This document shows, one piece after another, positions 47,558 to 56,840 of a DNA stretch of 64,000 nt (position 1 is the first letter of the stretch; each line of letters begins with the position of its first letter). Position numbers and translations under genes: made by a program. Source of the stretch: Vibrio gazogenes (GTDB lineage Bacteria; Pseudomonadota; Gammaproteobacteria; Enterobacterales; Vibrionaceae). The DNA lies in NCBI RefSeq assembly GCF_023920225.1, contig NZ_CP092587.1, forward strand, positions 2,294,001-2,358,000. Direction: 5' to 3'. The notes under the pieces are model-generated. The model ran no database searches, was not told the origin of the DNA, and saw nothing but the letters and a program-made list of their open reading frames with translations.

Positions 47558-47766
47558 CGTAAGCAGTGTTTTCCATTTCAAACTGTGCCGCTTGCACATT
47601 CGTGGCGCGTGAACTTGAGGTTATCGCGAATATCAAGCAACGGATTCAAAGTGATACGACCAAAGTTACCTTAGATTCATTCACCGGAAAGTTTTCGTAA
47701 GCATATCAAAAACGACAGGCCAAATCCTGCGATTATGGAGCTTTCCCATCCAAGTTACGACGTTAT

Positions 47767-47799
47767 CTACATATTGACCGACCGACGGTCAATATGTAG
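47767..47799. promoter_or_regulatory. TetR-type operator, perfect 14-bp inverted repeat
   Basis: CTACATATTGACCG and CGGTCAATATGTAG flank the 5-bp spacer ACCGA with no mismatch. It lies between the divergent regulator and efflux genes, 36 bases before the MFS start. TetR operators usually have this size and symmetry. Confidence 0.8.
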
Positions 47800-47834
47800 T
47801 ATTGAGATTCATTCTCACTTAATGGAAAGCGTTC

Positions 47835-49388
47835 ATGCAACGATATCGAACTCATGCTCTGGTCATCGCGGCCTATCTGGGGACCTTTCTGTCGACACTG
47901 GACATCAGTATTGTCAACGTCGCGTTGCCGACACTTCAGGAGGCCCTCCATGCAGATATGTCAGGACTTCAGTGGATTATTAACATTTATGCTATCGCAC
48001 TCTCTGCAGTGATGCTGTCCGCAGGCCCTCTGGGCGATAAATATGGGCACAAGCGGGTGTGGCTGAGCAGTGTTGCCCTATTTGTTATAGGCTCTGTGAT
48101 TTGCGCCTTTTCCACCGATCTGAACACCTTGCTGTGGGGCCGTGGAGTACAAGGGGTTGCCGGTGCACTGCTGATCCCCGGCGCCATGCCTATCCTGACC
48201 CACGCATTTCCCGATCCCCGCCAACGTGCACGAGCCATCGGTGGATGGTCGGCTTGTAATGCCTTGTCATTGGTTTCGGGGCCTTTAATCGGTGGCTTGC
48301 TGATTGAGCATATTGGCTGGTCAAGCATCTTTCTGGTCAATGTTCCCATTGGTCTCATTGCGGCTTTACTTGGGGTCTGGGGAATTGTCGAGCGCAAATA
48401 TCCTGAACATGCAGCGTTTGATCCGGTTGGCCAGATATTAAGTATGATTTGGCTTGGGATACTCAGTTATGCACTCATTGAAATTGGCGAACATGGCGCT
48501 TCTACGGAGAAAGTCCTGCTTCCGCTCTTCTGTGCCGTGGTGGCTTTTGCGGCTTTTGTCCGGACAGAATTGACCATCAAACGGCCACTGTTCCCCATTC
48601 AGCTTTTTCGCAATATCTCTTTGGCCGTGGCAAACCTAGCCTCTTTTGCTCTGGGCTTTTCGGCCTATGCCAGCCTCTTTTTCCTATCACTCTACCTACA
48701 GCAGGCTCGGGGCGACACACCATCGGTAGCCGGGTGGCACCTAATGCCTCAGTTCATGGTTATGGGGGTGTCATCGCTTCTATTTGGCCGAATGGCCCAA
48801 TATATTGCGCTGAAAAAACTAATGGTCGGCGGATACGCGCTGATCGGTGTGTCTCTGTGTGCAATGTCGCTGTTTAGCACCGATACCTCCTACATTTTCG
48901 TCGCCGTTCCTCTGGTGTTCCTTGGTTTGGGAATGGGTATCACCGTCCCTGCGACTGGGATGATGGTTATGGGATATGCACCCGTCGAACGTGCAGGGAT
49001 CGCATCTGCAACCATGAATGCCCTGCGGCAGGTAGGCATGACGCTGGCAATTGCCGTGCTTGGCAGCATCATGAGCCTCTATGCGATCCAAAACATGGCC
49101 GGGATCATCAACACCGATAACATGCCTGATGCCATTGAAGTTGCCCGCCGCGCAGTCGTCAGCAATGATTTCCCCGCAGGCCGTAAAGAACTCGTCTCGG
49201 CCTACCGAGCCTCTATAGCGGCGGGATTTGGTATGGTTATGTTCTGTGCGGGCTTACTCAGCCTGCTCGCCGCAGTCTTACTGGCAATTTTCACCAATGA
49301 CAGACAAACCTCGTCTAGTCATGCTGGTGGTAAAGCTGGCAGCCACAAAGAAGTACATCAACACGCCCACGACAAGACAGCATCCTAG
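47835..49388 (+). CDS. DHA2-family MFS efflux transporter
   Basis: A 517-aa, 14-helix transporter of the EmrB/QacA type. The TM1 motif LDISIVNVALPTLQ and the loop motif LGDKYGHKRVW are diagnostic of the major facilitator superfamily DHA2 group. Substrates of such pumps are drugs, dyes or organic acids; the actual substrate is unknown. It is adjacent to and divergent from a TetR regulator. A ribosome site (GGAAAGCG) precedes the ATG. Confidence 0.9.
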   Translation: MQRYRTHALVIAAYLGTFLSTLDISIVNVALPTLQEALHADMSGLQWIINIYAIALSAVMLSAGPLGDKYGHKRVWLSSVALFVIGSVICAFSTDLNTLLWGRGVQGVAGALLIPGAMPILTHAFPDPRQRARAIGGWSACNALSLVSGPLIGGLLIEHIGWSSIFLVNVPIGLIAALLGVWGIVERKYPEHAAFDPVGQILSMIWLGILSYALIEIGEHGASTEKVLLPLFCAVVAFAAFVRTELTIKRPLFPIQLFRNISLAVANLASFALGFSAYASLFFLSLYLQQARGDTPSVAGWHLMPQFMVMGVSSLLFGRMAQYIALKKLMVGGYALIGVSLCAMSLFSTDTSYIFVAVPLVFLGLGMGITVPATGMMVMGYAPVERAGIASATMNALRQVGMTLAIAVLGSIMSLYAIQNMAGIINTDNMPDAIEVARRAVVSNDFPAGRKELVSAYRASIAAGFGMVMFCAGLLSLLAAVLLAIFTNDRQTSSSHAGGKAGSHKEVHQHAHDKTAS

Positions 49389-49661
49389 TGTAAACATCAC
49401 CGAGCTTAGCAGTATGGTAGGAACGGGATTTAGATACGGCTCGATGCTGTTCATTATAAAGTAAAGGGTGGCTGCCAATGAAACCTGCTTGTTTAGATTG
49501 CTATCCGGGTACGTAGAAAGCCAGTGACAAGTGGACGCATTAGGTATAACACAGGAATCTGATATTGTCTCAGTTGAGCATCCGCTTCGAAGAAAGTACT
49601 TGGATTTATAAAAAAATAAGCCTGACACAGAATAATGAACAGCCTCTGATCGTGAAATGAT
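49389..49661. other. Intergenic stretch after the MFS gene
   Basis: No supported gene. Frames read on the minus strand here (to 116 aa) have no ribosome site and overlap the MFS end, so I treat them as chance. Confidence 0.4.
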
Positions 49662-50378
49662 CTAATAAGCTTTACACTTAATTTCATAGCTAAATATCTG
49701 TGGTGATGGTTTATGATAGGGACTATTAGTTACTTTATTCCAGAAAATTTTCTTACATATATATATTTTCAACAAGAATTTTACTATCAATTTTTTTAAC
49801 TTTGAGCGAATCCCTAAAGTACAATCTATATCTAAAAATTCTACATTGTTAAAACCCGCTGCTTTCAAAACATAATAAATTGACCCAGAGGTAAACAGTG
49901 TCGTATGAGTCCAGTCCTCATAAGCCCAATATGCATCAGTATTTGCCTGTGCATTTGGAACAGCGATTAAAAACTTACCATTTTCAGATAAAAATGTATT
50001 TTTGATAAATTCTAATTTCTTAATTATTTTTTCTTTCGGCATATGTTCAATGACATGAGAAAAAATAATTACATCAAATTTAATATTGAATGGATTATGC
50101 AATTCATTTAAATCTAACTCCATGACATTTAAATTTTTACTATGACAGTGTGATATTGCACTTTTTTCTATATCCAAACCAAACACATTCATGTATTTTT
50201 CATTTAATAGAGCTTGCATCAGTTGTCCAAATCCACATCCATAATCCAATATATTAGCATTATGATCATCGATTTCTGATTTTATCCAGGCTGGCAGTAC
50301 AACATTATCATATAGCGTAGGTTCTACATTTCTATAATTAAAATATCTGTTCTGTTCGATATATTTCTCATTGGTCAT
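49662..50378 (-). CDS. SAM-dependent class I methyltransferase
   Basis: A 238-aa methyltransferase. The SAM-binding motif I is ILDYGCGFGQ, followed by GLDIEKSAI (motif II-like acidic end) and a VIIFSHVIEHMP loop typical of Methyltransf_11/23 families that act on small molecules or sugars. It is AT-rich compared with its neighbours and stands alone, suggesting horizontal transfer, possibly from a surface-polysaccharide locus. The substrate is unknown. Confidence 0.8.
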   Translation of the reverse strand: MTNEKYIEQNRYFNYRNVEPTLYDNVVLPAWIKSEIDDHNANILDYGCGFGQLMQALLNEKYMNVFGLDIEKSAISHCHSKNLNVMELDLNELHNPFNIKFDVIIFSHVIEHMPKEKIIKKLEFIKNTFLSENGKFLIAVPNAQANTDAYWAYEDWTHTTLFTSGSIYYVLKAAGFNNVEFLDIDCTLGIRSKLKKLIVKFLLKIYICKKIFWNKVTNSPYHKPSPQIFSYEIKCKAY

Positions 50379-50939
50379 TCATCTCTCCGTTAGTATCGCA
50401 TTAGTTTAAATTTTGATAGAAAGGGAGACATCTTTGACAATACTAGCGTTCAACACCCTTAAGTTTTCCAGTATAGTGTATAAACTGGACACTCGCCTTT
50501 ATCAGTGTTTTGTCATCATAAAATGTCTATATCACCGACAAGAATAAATTTGAACTCACTCGAAATGATTGATTACACCTCTTCTCATCCCCCCTCCAAG
50601 CCAACGCATTCGACACGATAGTACAATCTTTTAAGAGTACGATTCCAGCCACAGACAACTACCCGAGCACCGCAAAGCTGTCCCGAAATGGCGCTTTATT
50701 ATCACTGCGTTTCCCCGTGGTGTCCGTTGCCCATTTTTATGTGGATACGACCACTATAGGCTACCATTATAGCGGTCATATCCTATGGACATCACTGAAT
50801 TGGGTTGAATCACCTCTCTTGCAATAAGCTGTATGCCCCGGTTATTCGTTTCCCTTTCGTCTTCTTACTCTTGGTTGATTTCAAGCTACACTGTACTAAA
50901 TAGTCACTCGTTTTGTGCAGTTTCGAGGGAGGATGGAAG
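50379..50939. other. Intergenic region without a recognised gene
   Basis: About 560 bases separate the methyltransferase from the binding-protein gene. Nothing codes in a convincing way. Short inverted repeats such as CTATAGGCTACCATTATAG near 50754 are visible. The region may be decayed mobile DNA. Confidence 0.4.
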
Positions 50940-51710
50940 ATGAAACGTAATGGTCATAAGATAAGCTTTTTCCTTCTTGTACTAGCGGTCGTGCTATCCA
51001 ATAGCTCTGTTGCCGAAACAACCGATTTTTTGACCCACAGTACCCTCGGGAAAGTGTATGTTGACGAAAATGGTGAATTGCGCGGTCTAAAGCATGGTGG
51101 CAGACGAGCGTTTAATGTGGAACTTGTCCGTGAAATGATGCTTCTTGTCGGGCATCCGGTTCAATTTCATGTCATACCATTCAAACGTGGACAAATTGAA
51201 CTCAAGAAGAAAAGAAAGGCTCTATTTAACATCGCAAGAACTAAGCTAAGAGAAAAATTGTATAAGTGGGTTGGCCCGCTGCAGGTTGATAATGTCTATT
51301 TTTATGAATCGGTGCATCAAACACCCCCTATCACCAACTTTGAGCAAGCTAAAGAGGTTCCGCGGATCTGCGTTCTTCGGGGAACGTCACAGCACGAAAA
51401 CCTGATCGCTCAAGGATTCAATAACGTTTATGACGTCAATACCTGGAGTGCTTGCCTAAAAATGCTGGCAATTGATCGGATAGACTTAGTGCCTGTCAGT
51501 GACTCCTTAATCAAAGCGATGATGAGTCAGGCAGAAGTCACCTATAAACAAATTCGGAAAACGCCGATTTTGGTTCAAAAGAACGCTGGATATATCGCTT
51601 TTTCAAAAGACCACTCAGATGATGAGATTGATAAATGGCAACAAGCCTTAGATGAATTGAAGCGCTCTGGTAAGTATGATGAACTCGTTCACACCTATCT
51701 ACACGAATAG
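50940..51710 (+). CDS. Periplasmic substrate-binding protein, SBP_bac_3 type
   Basis: A 256-aa secreted protein, counting from the ATG at 50940 that follows GGGAGGATGGAAG. The signal peptide MKRNGHKISFFLLVLAVVLS is followed by YVDENGELRGLKHGGRRAFN and a second lobe, a type 3 solute-binding fold. There is no transport permease nearby, so it could be an orphan amino-acid binding protein or a sensor component; Vibrio genomes carry many such orphans. Confidence 0.75.
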   Translation: MKRNGHKISFFLLVLAVVLSNSSVAETTDFLTHSTLGKVYVDENGELRGLKHGGRRAFNVELVREMMLLVGHPVQFHVIPFKRGQIELKKKRKALFNIARTKLREKLYKWVGPLQVDNVYFYESVHQTPPITNFEQAKEVPRICVLRGTSQHENLIAQGFNNVYDVNTWSACLKMLAIDRIDLVPVSDSLIKAMMSQAEVTYKQIRKTPILVQKNAGYIAFSKDHSDDEIDKWQQALDELKRSGKYDELVHTYLHE

Positions 51711-51778
51711 CGTTTTTATCCACTTGCCGAACTTTAGTCAACTAGGTTTATTTACGCTATCTTGAGTGTCATTGTATG

Positions 51779-51874
51779 GTGCGCATTGGGTTCATCGATT
51801 TCTCCACGATTCGATGCTTGCGCCCCAGACACTTTTGCCTTGACCGCAAAAGTGTCCAAAAAGACCTGTTGATT
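51779..51874 (+). repeat. 96-bp dispersed repeat with hairpin, copy 1
   Basis: This unit recurs at 55583-55678 with 90 of 96 positions identical. Its core is the perfect hairpin GACACTTTTGC-CTTGACC-GCAAAAGTGTC (51828-51856). It does not code for a convincing protein. The unit flanks the 498-aa gene. Confidence 0.8.
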
Positions 51875-51898
51875 CAAGCGTGTTATCGGGATGGTTCA

Positions 51899-53395
51899 TC
51901 AATTCTTTTTGGGGTAGAGATAAGATGGCACGCCTATACTCAGTTTCAGTTCCTCAGTTTTTTGCTTATTCTCCAGAAAATCCCGATCCGATTTATCCAG
52001 ATCAATAAATTGGGTATAGGCCCGATAGGAGGAATCCTGATGAACATCCTTGATAATTTGCTTCTCATTTTCTGAGTTCTCATCAACAAACAATTCAGCT
52101 GCAAGAAAGCACGCTAAACTGCTGGTTGGCCCAAATTGATTATCACTGGTCGTCGTGGCTAAGCGCCGATGACGGAAGGACTCATCCACCATCTTCCAGA
52201 GCTTATCGTCCGTCCTCTTGTTGGCGTATGTCTTATCCATCTCCAGTTTGTAGATCTGGAGATCTTTTCGGGGGGTTCCTGATGGCAGCGCATTCTCTTT
52301 TCGCTTAGCAATCAATTTTTTCTTATCAAGATATTGCCAGAATGAATTTGAGAATACCTGCGAGTGACTCAAAACATTTGGGGAATTCTCAAGCAGAGTC
52401 TCTGCCAGTATGAGTGTCGACAAACGCCTTTTATTCACGCGGGGAATATAGCTGCGGGCAATGTCGTTCAGATAGGTGATATAACCATGAATATTCAGCC
52501 GGACCATGCGCTGTTTCGCATTTCTCACCCCTGTTTTCAAGTCATTCAAATTGGGTTTATAGTTCGCATCATGCGCTGTCTTCTGCTTGGTCACCTCAGC
52601 AATTTCTTCAAATACCACAGCATTAATTAACTGTTCGACAATGGTCATCCGCCAACTTAATATTTCCAGAGGCATCAACAGCCTTTCAAGCGCCGATTCA
52701 TGTGTTAATGTCTGAAACTTCAACCCGTTGCGGGTTCGATCACGCCAAGAGAAAAACGTACTCATTTTGTCTTTAATTTGTCCCAGTAGCGACTTGCTGA
52801 CCTCACGTTCTATATCAGCATAAGCCGTATCGCCTATATCACTCAGAAGCTGACGGTAAAAAACATCAAAATTAATATCATTCACGGCTGTCCAAGGTTG
52901 GGCATGCCTTGTTTGTACATTACCCGAGCTGCCATCGGAAAAATGGACCTCTTTCATCTGTTTATTGAGTTCAAATGGTGAAGAACCATGCGTGTTCAAA
53001 ACCTCATGTAAAGAGTCAAGAATGATGCCACCAATTGACTGAGAGGCCATATTCAACGCTACCTTCAATAAGGTTTCAGTGACATACCAGCCTAATTTAG
53101 CGCCAACAGATGCATTAGTCAGACGAATCTCTCCGACTTCACTATCAACAATATCGATAATGCATTCAGCTATATACTGTATAAATTCTTTCCGGAGCTG
53201 AATGACCTGACTGGTCGTCAGTGATTCAAGAATTTCCGGAATTTCCTGATATAACAGAACCCGAACTTTCTTCTGGAGCAATATCTGACTGCTGATTTCA
53301 TCCATTTCCAGTTCATTTAAAGCAGAAGGAAGCGGCGCTTCTTGATTGGAAATTTCGCCACGTGGCTTGCCTTTTGTCATAGGATTACTTCGCAT
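51899..53395 (-). CDS. 498-aa protein of unknown function
   Basis: A long, mostly helical soluble protein with no signal peptide. Visible features are a leucine-rich N-terminal helix set (EIPEILESLTTSQVIQLRKE), an asparagine/aspartate-rich middle, and a lysine-rich segment (DKKKLIAKRKENALPSG). A GAGGAT ribosome site lies eleven bases before the ATG. I recognise no family. Its position between a binding protein and small accessory genes, and next to copy 1 of the repeat, suggests transferred DNA. Confidence 0.6.
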   Translation of the reverse strand: MRSNPMTKGKPRGEISNQEAPLPSALNELEMDEISSQILLQKKVRVLLYQEIPEILESLTTSQVIQLRKEFIQYIAECIIDIVDSEVGEIRLTNASVGAKLGWYVTETLLKVALNMASQSIGGIILDSLHEVLNTHGSSPFELNKQMKEVHFSDGSSGNVQTRHAQPWTAVNDINFDVFYRQLLSDIGDTAYADIEREVSKSLLGQIKDKMSTFFSWRDRTRNGLKFQTLTHESALERLLMPLEILSWRMTIVEQLINAVVFEEIAEVTKQKTAHDANYKPNLNDLKTGVRNAKQRMVRLNIHGYITYLNDIARSYIPRVNKRRLSTLILAETLLENSPNVLSHSQVFSNSFWQYLDKKKLIAKRKENALPSGTPRKDLQIYKLEMDKTYANKRTDDKLWKMVDESFRHRRLATTTSDNQFGPTSSLACFLAAELFVDENSENEKQIIKDVHQDSSYRAYTQFIDLDKSDRDFLENKQKTEELKLSIGVPSYLYPKKN

Positions 53396-54179
53396 TTCTG
53401 TATCCTCATCCTCACTGATTGATGGTTACTAATATATGAGGGAGTCAAAAACAAAACGCTGGATATTTCATGAGAAAAACGGGTAAATCTCTTCAAGGCT
53501 TAATGACACAGATTGGATTATACTCTCTTCGTATCATCCAATCTGGAAAGATATTCGGGATGGTAGCTCAATTATTCTGATGATACTGCTCAGGGTATCA
53601 TTCAGGGTCGAATTAACTCCCCCTACAGTTTTGCAAACTATGGGCCCGATTGGAATTCCCGAAATTCCGACAAACAGAGGGCTATCTTAACAACCGCCCC
53701 AAGTATTTGAAAGAATGTCCGTAGCATCCTCTAGATGGTGGCAGGTACGCCATCTTTATCTATATGAACAATATTGAATTACAACTAGATTTTTAATATG
53801 CAACATTATTTTAATAAACAAAATTCTTATTCTGTAACCTTATTTGTAGTGAATTGAAATTGATTACCTCAACAGATCGACTGGTTGAAATACAACATTT
53901 ACTTGAGCTATTTATCTCAGTCCTCTGTATTTTCCTCTTATCAAAGATAGCTTTTCTAAGTCATTTAAAGACACTTTTGAAAAAATGGAGTGTCAGGAAT
54001 TATCAATATCTCTATTGAAAATAATGCACCTTATTTCATATATTCTTACTTGACTGTTTAAAAGAAACATCGATTTTATATATAAAATTATCAAAATTAT
54101 GATATTCAACACTACCCTAAGCTATTGAGTTAGTATAGTATAAAGTACTGATTATTAGGATGTAATAAGGTGTCTATAT
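53396..54179. other. AT-rich intergenic region
   Basis: About 780 bases with no supported gene. The downstream end has a promoter-like TTGAGTTAGTATAGTATAAA ahead of the lipoprotein gene, with no clear -35 spacing. Nothing else is seen. Confidence 0.4.
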
Positions 54180-54524
54180 ATGAGAAGAATATTATTGTGT
54201 CTGCCGTTAATAGTTTTTTTAGGCGGATGCTCGCCATCCGTTCCAAAGTGTGGGGATACTGAAACAACAGATTTGGTGAAAGAAATTGCAAATGATGAAA
54301 TGGTTAAACAGGTAGGTGCAGAAGTAGCAAAATTATTTTCATATTCTGTGAGTGCTATTAGAACAACGGATGAAGATGATAAAACAGGTATGTTTGAATG
54401 TGCGGCACAACTCGAGATCCATGCGAGTAAAACGGGTGAATCTAATGAGATCCCAATTACTTATACAGTGGAAGTGACCGACAGTGGTGAAGAATTTTAT
54501 GTAAGCGTATATGGGTTAAACTAA
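54180..54524 (+). CDS. Small predicted lipoprotein
   Basis: A 114-aa protein with a lipoprotein signal peptide, MRRILLCLPLIVFLGGCSP; the lipobox LGGC puts the lipid on Cys17. The mature part is acidic and beta-like (ITYTVEVTDSGEEFYVSVYG). Its stop codon abuts the ATG of the next gene, so the two are co-translated. No family recognised. Confidence 0.75.
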   Translation: MRRILLCLPLIVFLGGCSPSVPKCGDTETTDLVKEIANDEMVKQVGAEVAKLFSYSVSAIRTTDEDDKTGMFECAAQLEIHASKTGESNEIPITYTVEVTDSGEEFYVSVYGLN

Positions 54525-54974
54525 ATGAAAGCGAATCTATTAAAAAATAAAGTAAATACTAAAACATCAAACTTTGTTCTACTATCAATTGCAACTTTAG
54601 GTATTTACAATGTAATGTGGTTATTTAAAAACAATAGTGTAATGGAAGAAATATTAGAAGATAAGTTTTTTGATTATCGAATTCTGATTGTTTTAGCTGC
54701 TTTTATTGGTTGGTCTTCGGCTTTATCTGCTGATCCTGAAGTATCTGCAATCGGTGGTTTGTTAAGTATTTTATCTTGTATATTCTATGTCGCTTGGGCA
54801 TTTAAAGCTAAAAAAGCCATACAGAAGATGATGTTGAATAATTATAAGATAGATTATTCAATGAACTCATTTTACACTTTATTTTTTAATGTTTATTACA
54901 TCAATTTTTGTATAAATGAGCTTGAAGACGAAGTAGAAAAATCAAATGTCCTTTCTGAAAAATCGACAGCTTAA
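54525..54974 (+). CDS. DUF4234-like membrane protein
   Basis: A 149-aa protein with about four hydrophobic segments. The start SNFVLLSIATLGIYNVMWLFKN resembles the DUF4234 and related small membrane families, where a T-x-G-I-Y-x-x-x-W motif is typical. It directly follows the lipoprotein gene. The function is unknown. A terminator lies 20 bases after. Confidence 0.65.
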   Translation: MKANLLKNKVNTKTSNFVLLSIATLGIYNVMWLFKNNSVMEEILEDKFFDYRILIVLAAFIGWSSALSADPEVSAIGGLLSILSCIFYVAWAFKAKKAIQKMMLNNYKIDYSMNSFYTLFFNVYYINFCINELEDEVEKSNVLSEKSTA

Positions 54975-54990
54975 AATTAATAAATGGTTT

Positions 54991-55022
54991 CAAAAGGCTA
55001 CTCATTGGGTAGCCTTTTAATT
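54991..55022 (+). terminator. Terminator after the lipoprotein/membrane protein pair
   Basis: AAAAGGCTAC and GTAGCCTTTT form a 10-bp stem followed by T-rich sequence. Confidence 0.85.
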
Positions 55023-55099
55023 TTTTAGTACAATCTAAAATTGTTTGCAATTAACTTTTATGTGGATTTGCAAGATCAAGACTCACCAACCCCACTCTT

Positions 55100-55285
55100 T
55101 TAATCCTCCTGCAAATATTCGGCTTCTGAAGCGGTAATCAAATTATGCAGAAAAGTCAGTACATGCCAGAGTTCACAGTAGTTGGTGCTCGGATCGGTAC
55201 ATGAGCCTTGCAGGAGCATCAGGTATTCGCGGGCGATAAGGTGTAAAGGCTTGTTAGTTTGTTGCTCAAGATCTGAATTTGTCAT
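55100..55285 (-). CDS. Small protein of unknown function
   Basis: A 61-aa acidic protein starting at the ATG at 55285 (MTNSDLEQQTNKPLHLIARE), which has TGGAG six bases before; a GTG at 55297 adds four residues. The C-terminal part is helical (ITASEAEYLQED). Composition and ribosome site support a real gene, but I recognise no family. Confidence 0.5.
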   Translation of the reverse strand: MTNSDLEQQTNKPLHLIAREYLMLLQGSCTDPSTNYCELWHVLTFLHNLITASEAEYLQED

Positions 55286-55582
55286 TGGAGACTCCACATG
55301 GCTTTACCATTCTGGTGATTAAATACATACATCAGCAATCGCTGACTCTTTTGTGCCACATGTAAATTGTCGGAAGTCCTAAATCCCGGCACCGGTTTTG
55401 TCGGTGCTTGTAAAGCATAATCGCTGTGGGGGTTTATGGCGATTGGCTGATTGCTGAATTTTGTGGTGTATCGGAAGGATTGATACTTTGGGTGACATAG
55501 TGGTTACTCACTTTTGCGTGTGAGTTCGCTTTTTAGTTCTGATCAAATGGTTTGAGTAGCTATGCTGGAGAGGAATGATATC
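55286..55582. other. Intergenic stretch upstream of the second repeat copy
   Basis: About 300 bases with no gene. The second copy of the 96-bp repeat follows, then about 100 bases to the LysR stop codon. Confidence 0.4.
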
Positions 55583-55678
55583 GTGCGTATTGGGCTTATC
55601 GATTTCTCCACGATTCGATGCTTGCGCCCCAGACACTTTTGCCTTGGCCGCAAAGGTGTCCAAAAAGGCCTGTTGATT
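55583..55678 (+). repeat. 96-bp dispersed repeat with hairpin, copy 2
   Basis: This is the second copy of the unit at 51779-51874. The hairpin arms are GACACTTTTGC and GCAAAGGTGTC, one pair being changed to a G-T wobble. The two copies are in direct orientation about 3.8 kb apart. Confidence 0.8.
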
Positions 55679-55775
55679 TTCGGGCACTACTCGGGGCAGC
55701 TTTTATGCGCAGTCCCTTGCTCAGAAAAGCTTCAAAAATCGTCCTGATTTTTGCCCTTGGTTAATCACATTCCCC

Positions 55776-56675
55776 TCATTTCCCACCTTGCCCGGCAATC
55801 GTTCTGGCATGTTCAAATAACTCGTTGATATAAGGATGCGGGCTTTTAGAATCGGCCAGTCGGACGAGCACAATTTCCAGCGGTGCACTATATTCCGGCC
55901 AAATGTGTATCAGTCGGCCGTCATCGATGTATTCCCGGGCCACAGAATACGGAATGCAAGCCACGCCGTTGCCGTGTATCGCCATCGGCAACAGAGATTC
56001 GGAAATGGTCGATTGGAAAACAACCGAGAGTTTTTTCGCTTGAGGGGTGGCGTTAAAGAGCGGCAAAGACAACTCTAAAAGCTGAGAAGACGGTGCATAA
56101 GTCAAATGTGGAATCGATGCTTCTTCTAACGAGTCGAGGGAAAACAAAGCCCCACAAACCCAGACCAACGCATCATCCGCCAGTTTTAAAACTTCAAACT
56201 CATCAGACTCAAAATAGCGTGCCGCTTGGCCACTTTGATAAAACAATAAACAATCCGCTCTTTGAGATTGCAATGCTGCTTGGTACCCCGTCACCGAACG
56301 CACACCGGAATCGATGCTACTGACCAGCGGTGTCGTCATGTGGCTCAATATTTGCGTAAACCACTGCGGAAAAAAGTTACAAGCCAAAGTATGCAGAGAT
56401 GCAAATACCATCGGGTTCGGCTTATTCGCAACCATCTCTTCACAACGCTCTGCCATTTGAACCATTTCTGCGGCAATGGGATAAAGCCGCTTTCCTTCGG
56501 GCGTTAACTTGACCGGCGTTCGGCTTCGATCAAACAGCTCAACACGAAGATGTTGTTCTAGTTGCTGAATTCTGCGACTGAACGCGGCTTGAGAAGATGC
56601 ATTTAGCTGAGCTGCCAGTGAAAATTTTTGGCAATCTGCCAACGTAATAAAGTCTTTCAGCCAGCGAACATTCAT
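55776..56675 (-). CDS. LysR-family transcriptional regulator
   Basis: A 299-aa regulator. The N-terminal helix-turn-helix reads WLKDFITLADCQKFSLAAQL, then NASSQAAFSRRIQQLEQHLR, a classic LysR signature, followed by a substrate-binding domain. It is divergent from the amino-acid ABC operon, with 165 bases between the start codons, and is the likely controller of that operon. The inducer is unknown, perhaps an amino acid or its derivative. Confidence 0.9.
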   Translation of the reverse strand: MNVRWLKDFITLADCQKFSLAAQLNASSQAAFSRRIQQLEQHLRVELFDRSRTPVKLTPEGKRLYPIAAEMVQMAERCEEMVANKPNPMVFASLHTLACNFFPQWFTQILSHMTTPLVSSIDSGVRSVTGYQAALQSQRADCLLFYQSGQAARYFESDEFEVLKLADDALVWVCGALFSLDSLEEASIPHLTYAPSSQLLELSLPLFNATPQAKKLSVVFQSTISESLLPMAIHGNGVACIPYSVAREYIDDGRLIHIWPEYSAPLEIVLVRLADSKSPHPYINELFEHARTIAGQGGK

Positions 56676-56840
56676 CCTTCAAACCCTCTATCCTTACATT
56701 ATCGAAATTTTGCATAAGTCATGCAAAATACAAGACATCAAATGCTTCCCATCAACATAGATAAACGCATAAATTGTCATCAAAGGAAAGGGGTTTTTGA
56801 TTAAAAACCCATAAAAATGTAATAAATAAAAGGATTTATT

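Noticed and set aside
49278..49628. 116-residue minus-strand frame overlapping the MFS gene end
   Set aside because: It overlaps a well-supported gene by about 110 bases, has no ribosome site and matches no family known to me.
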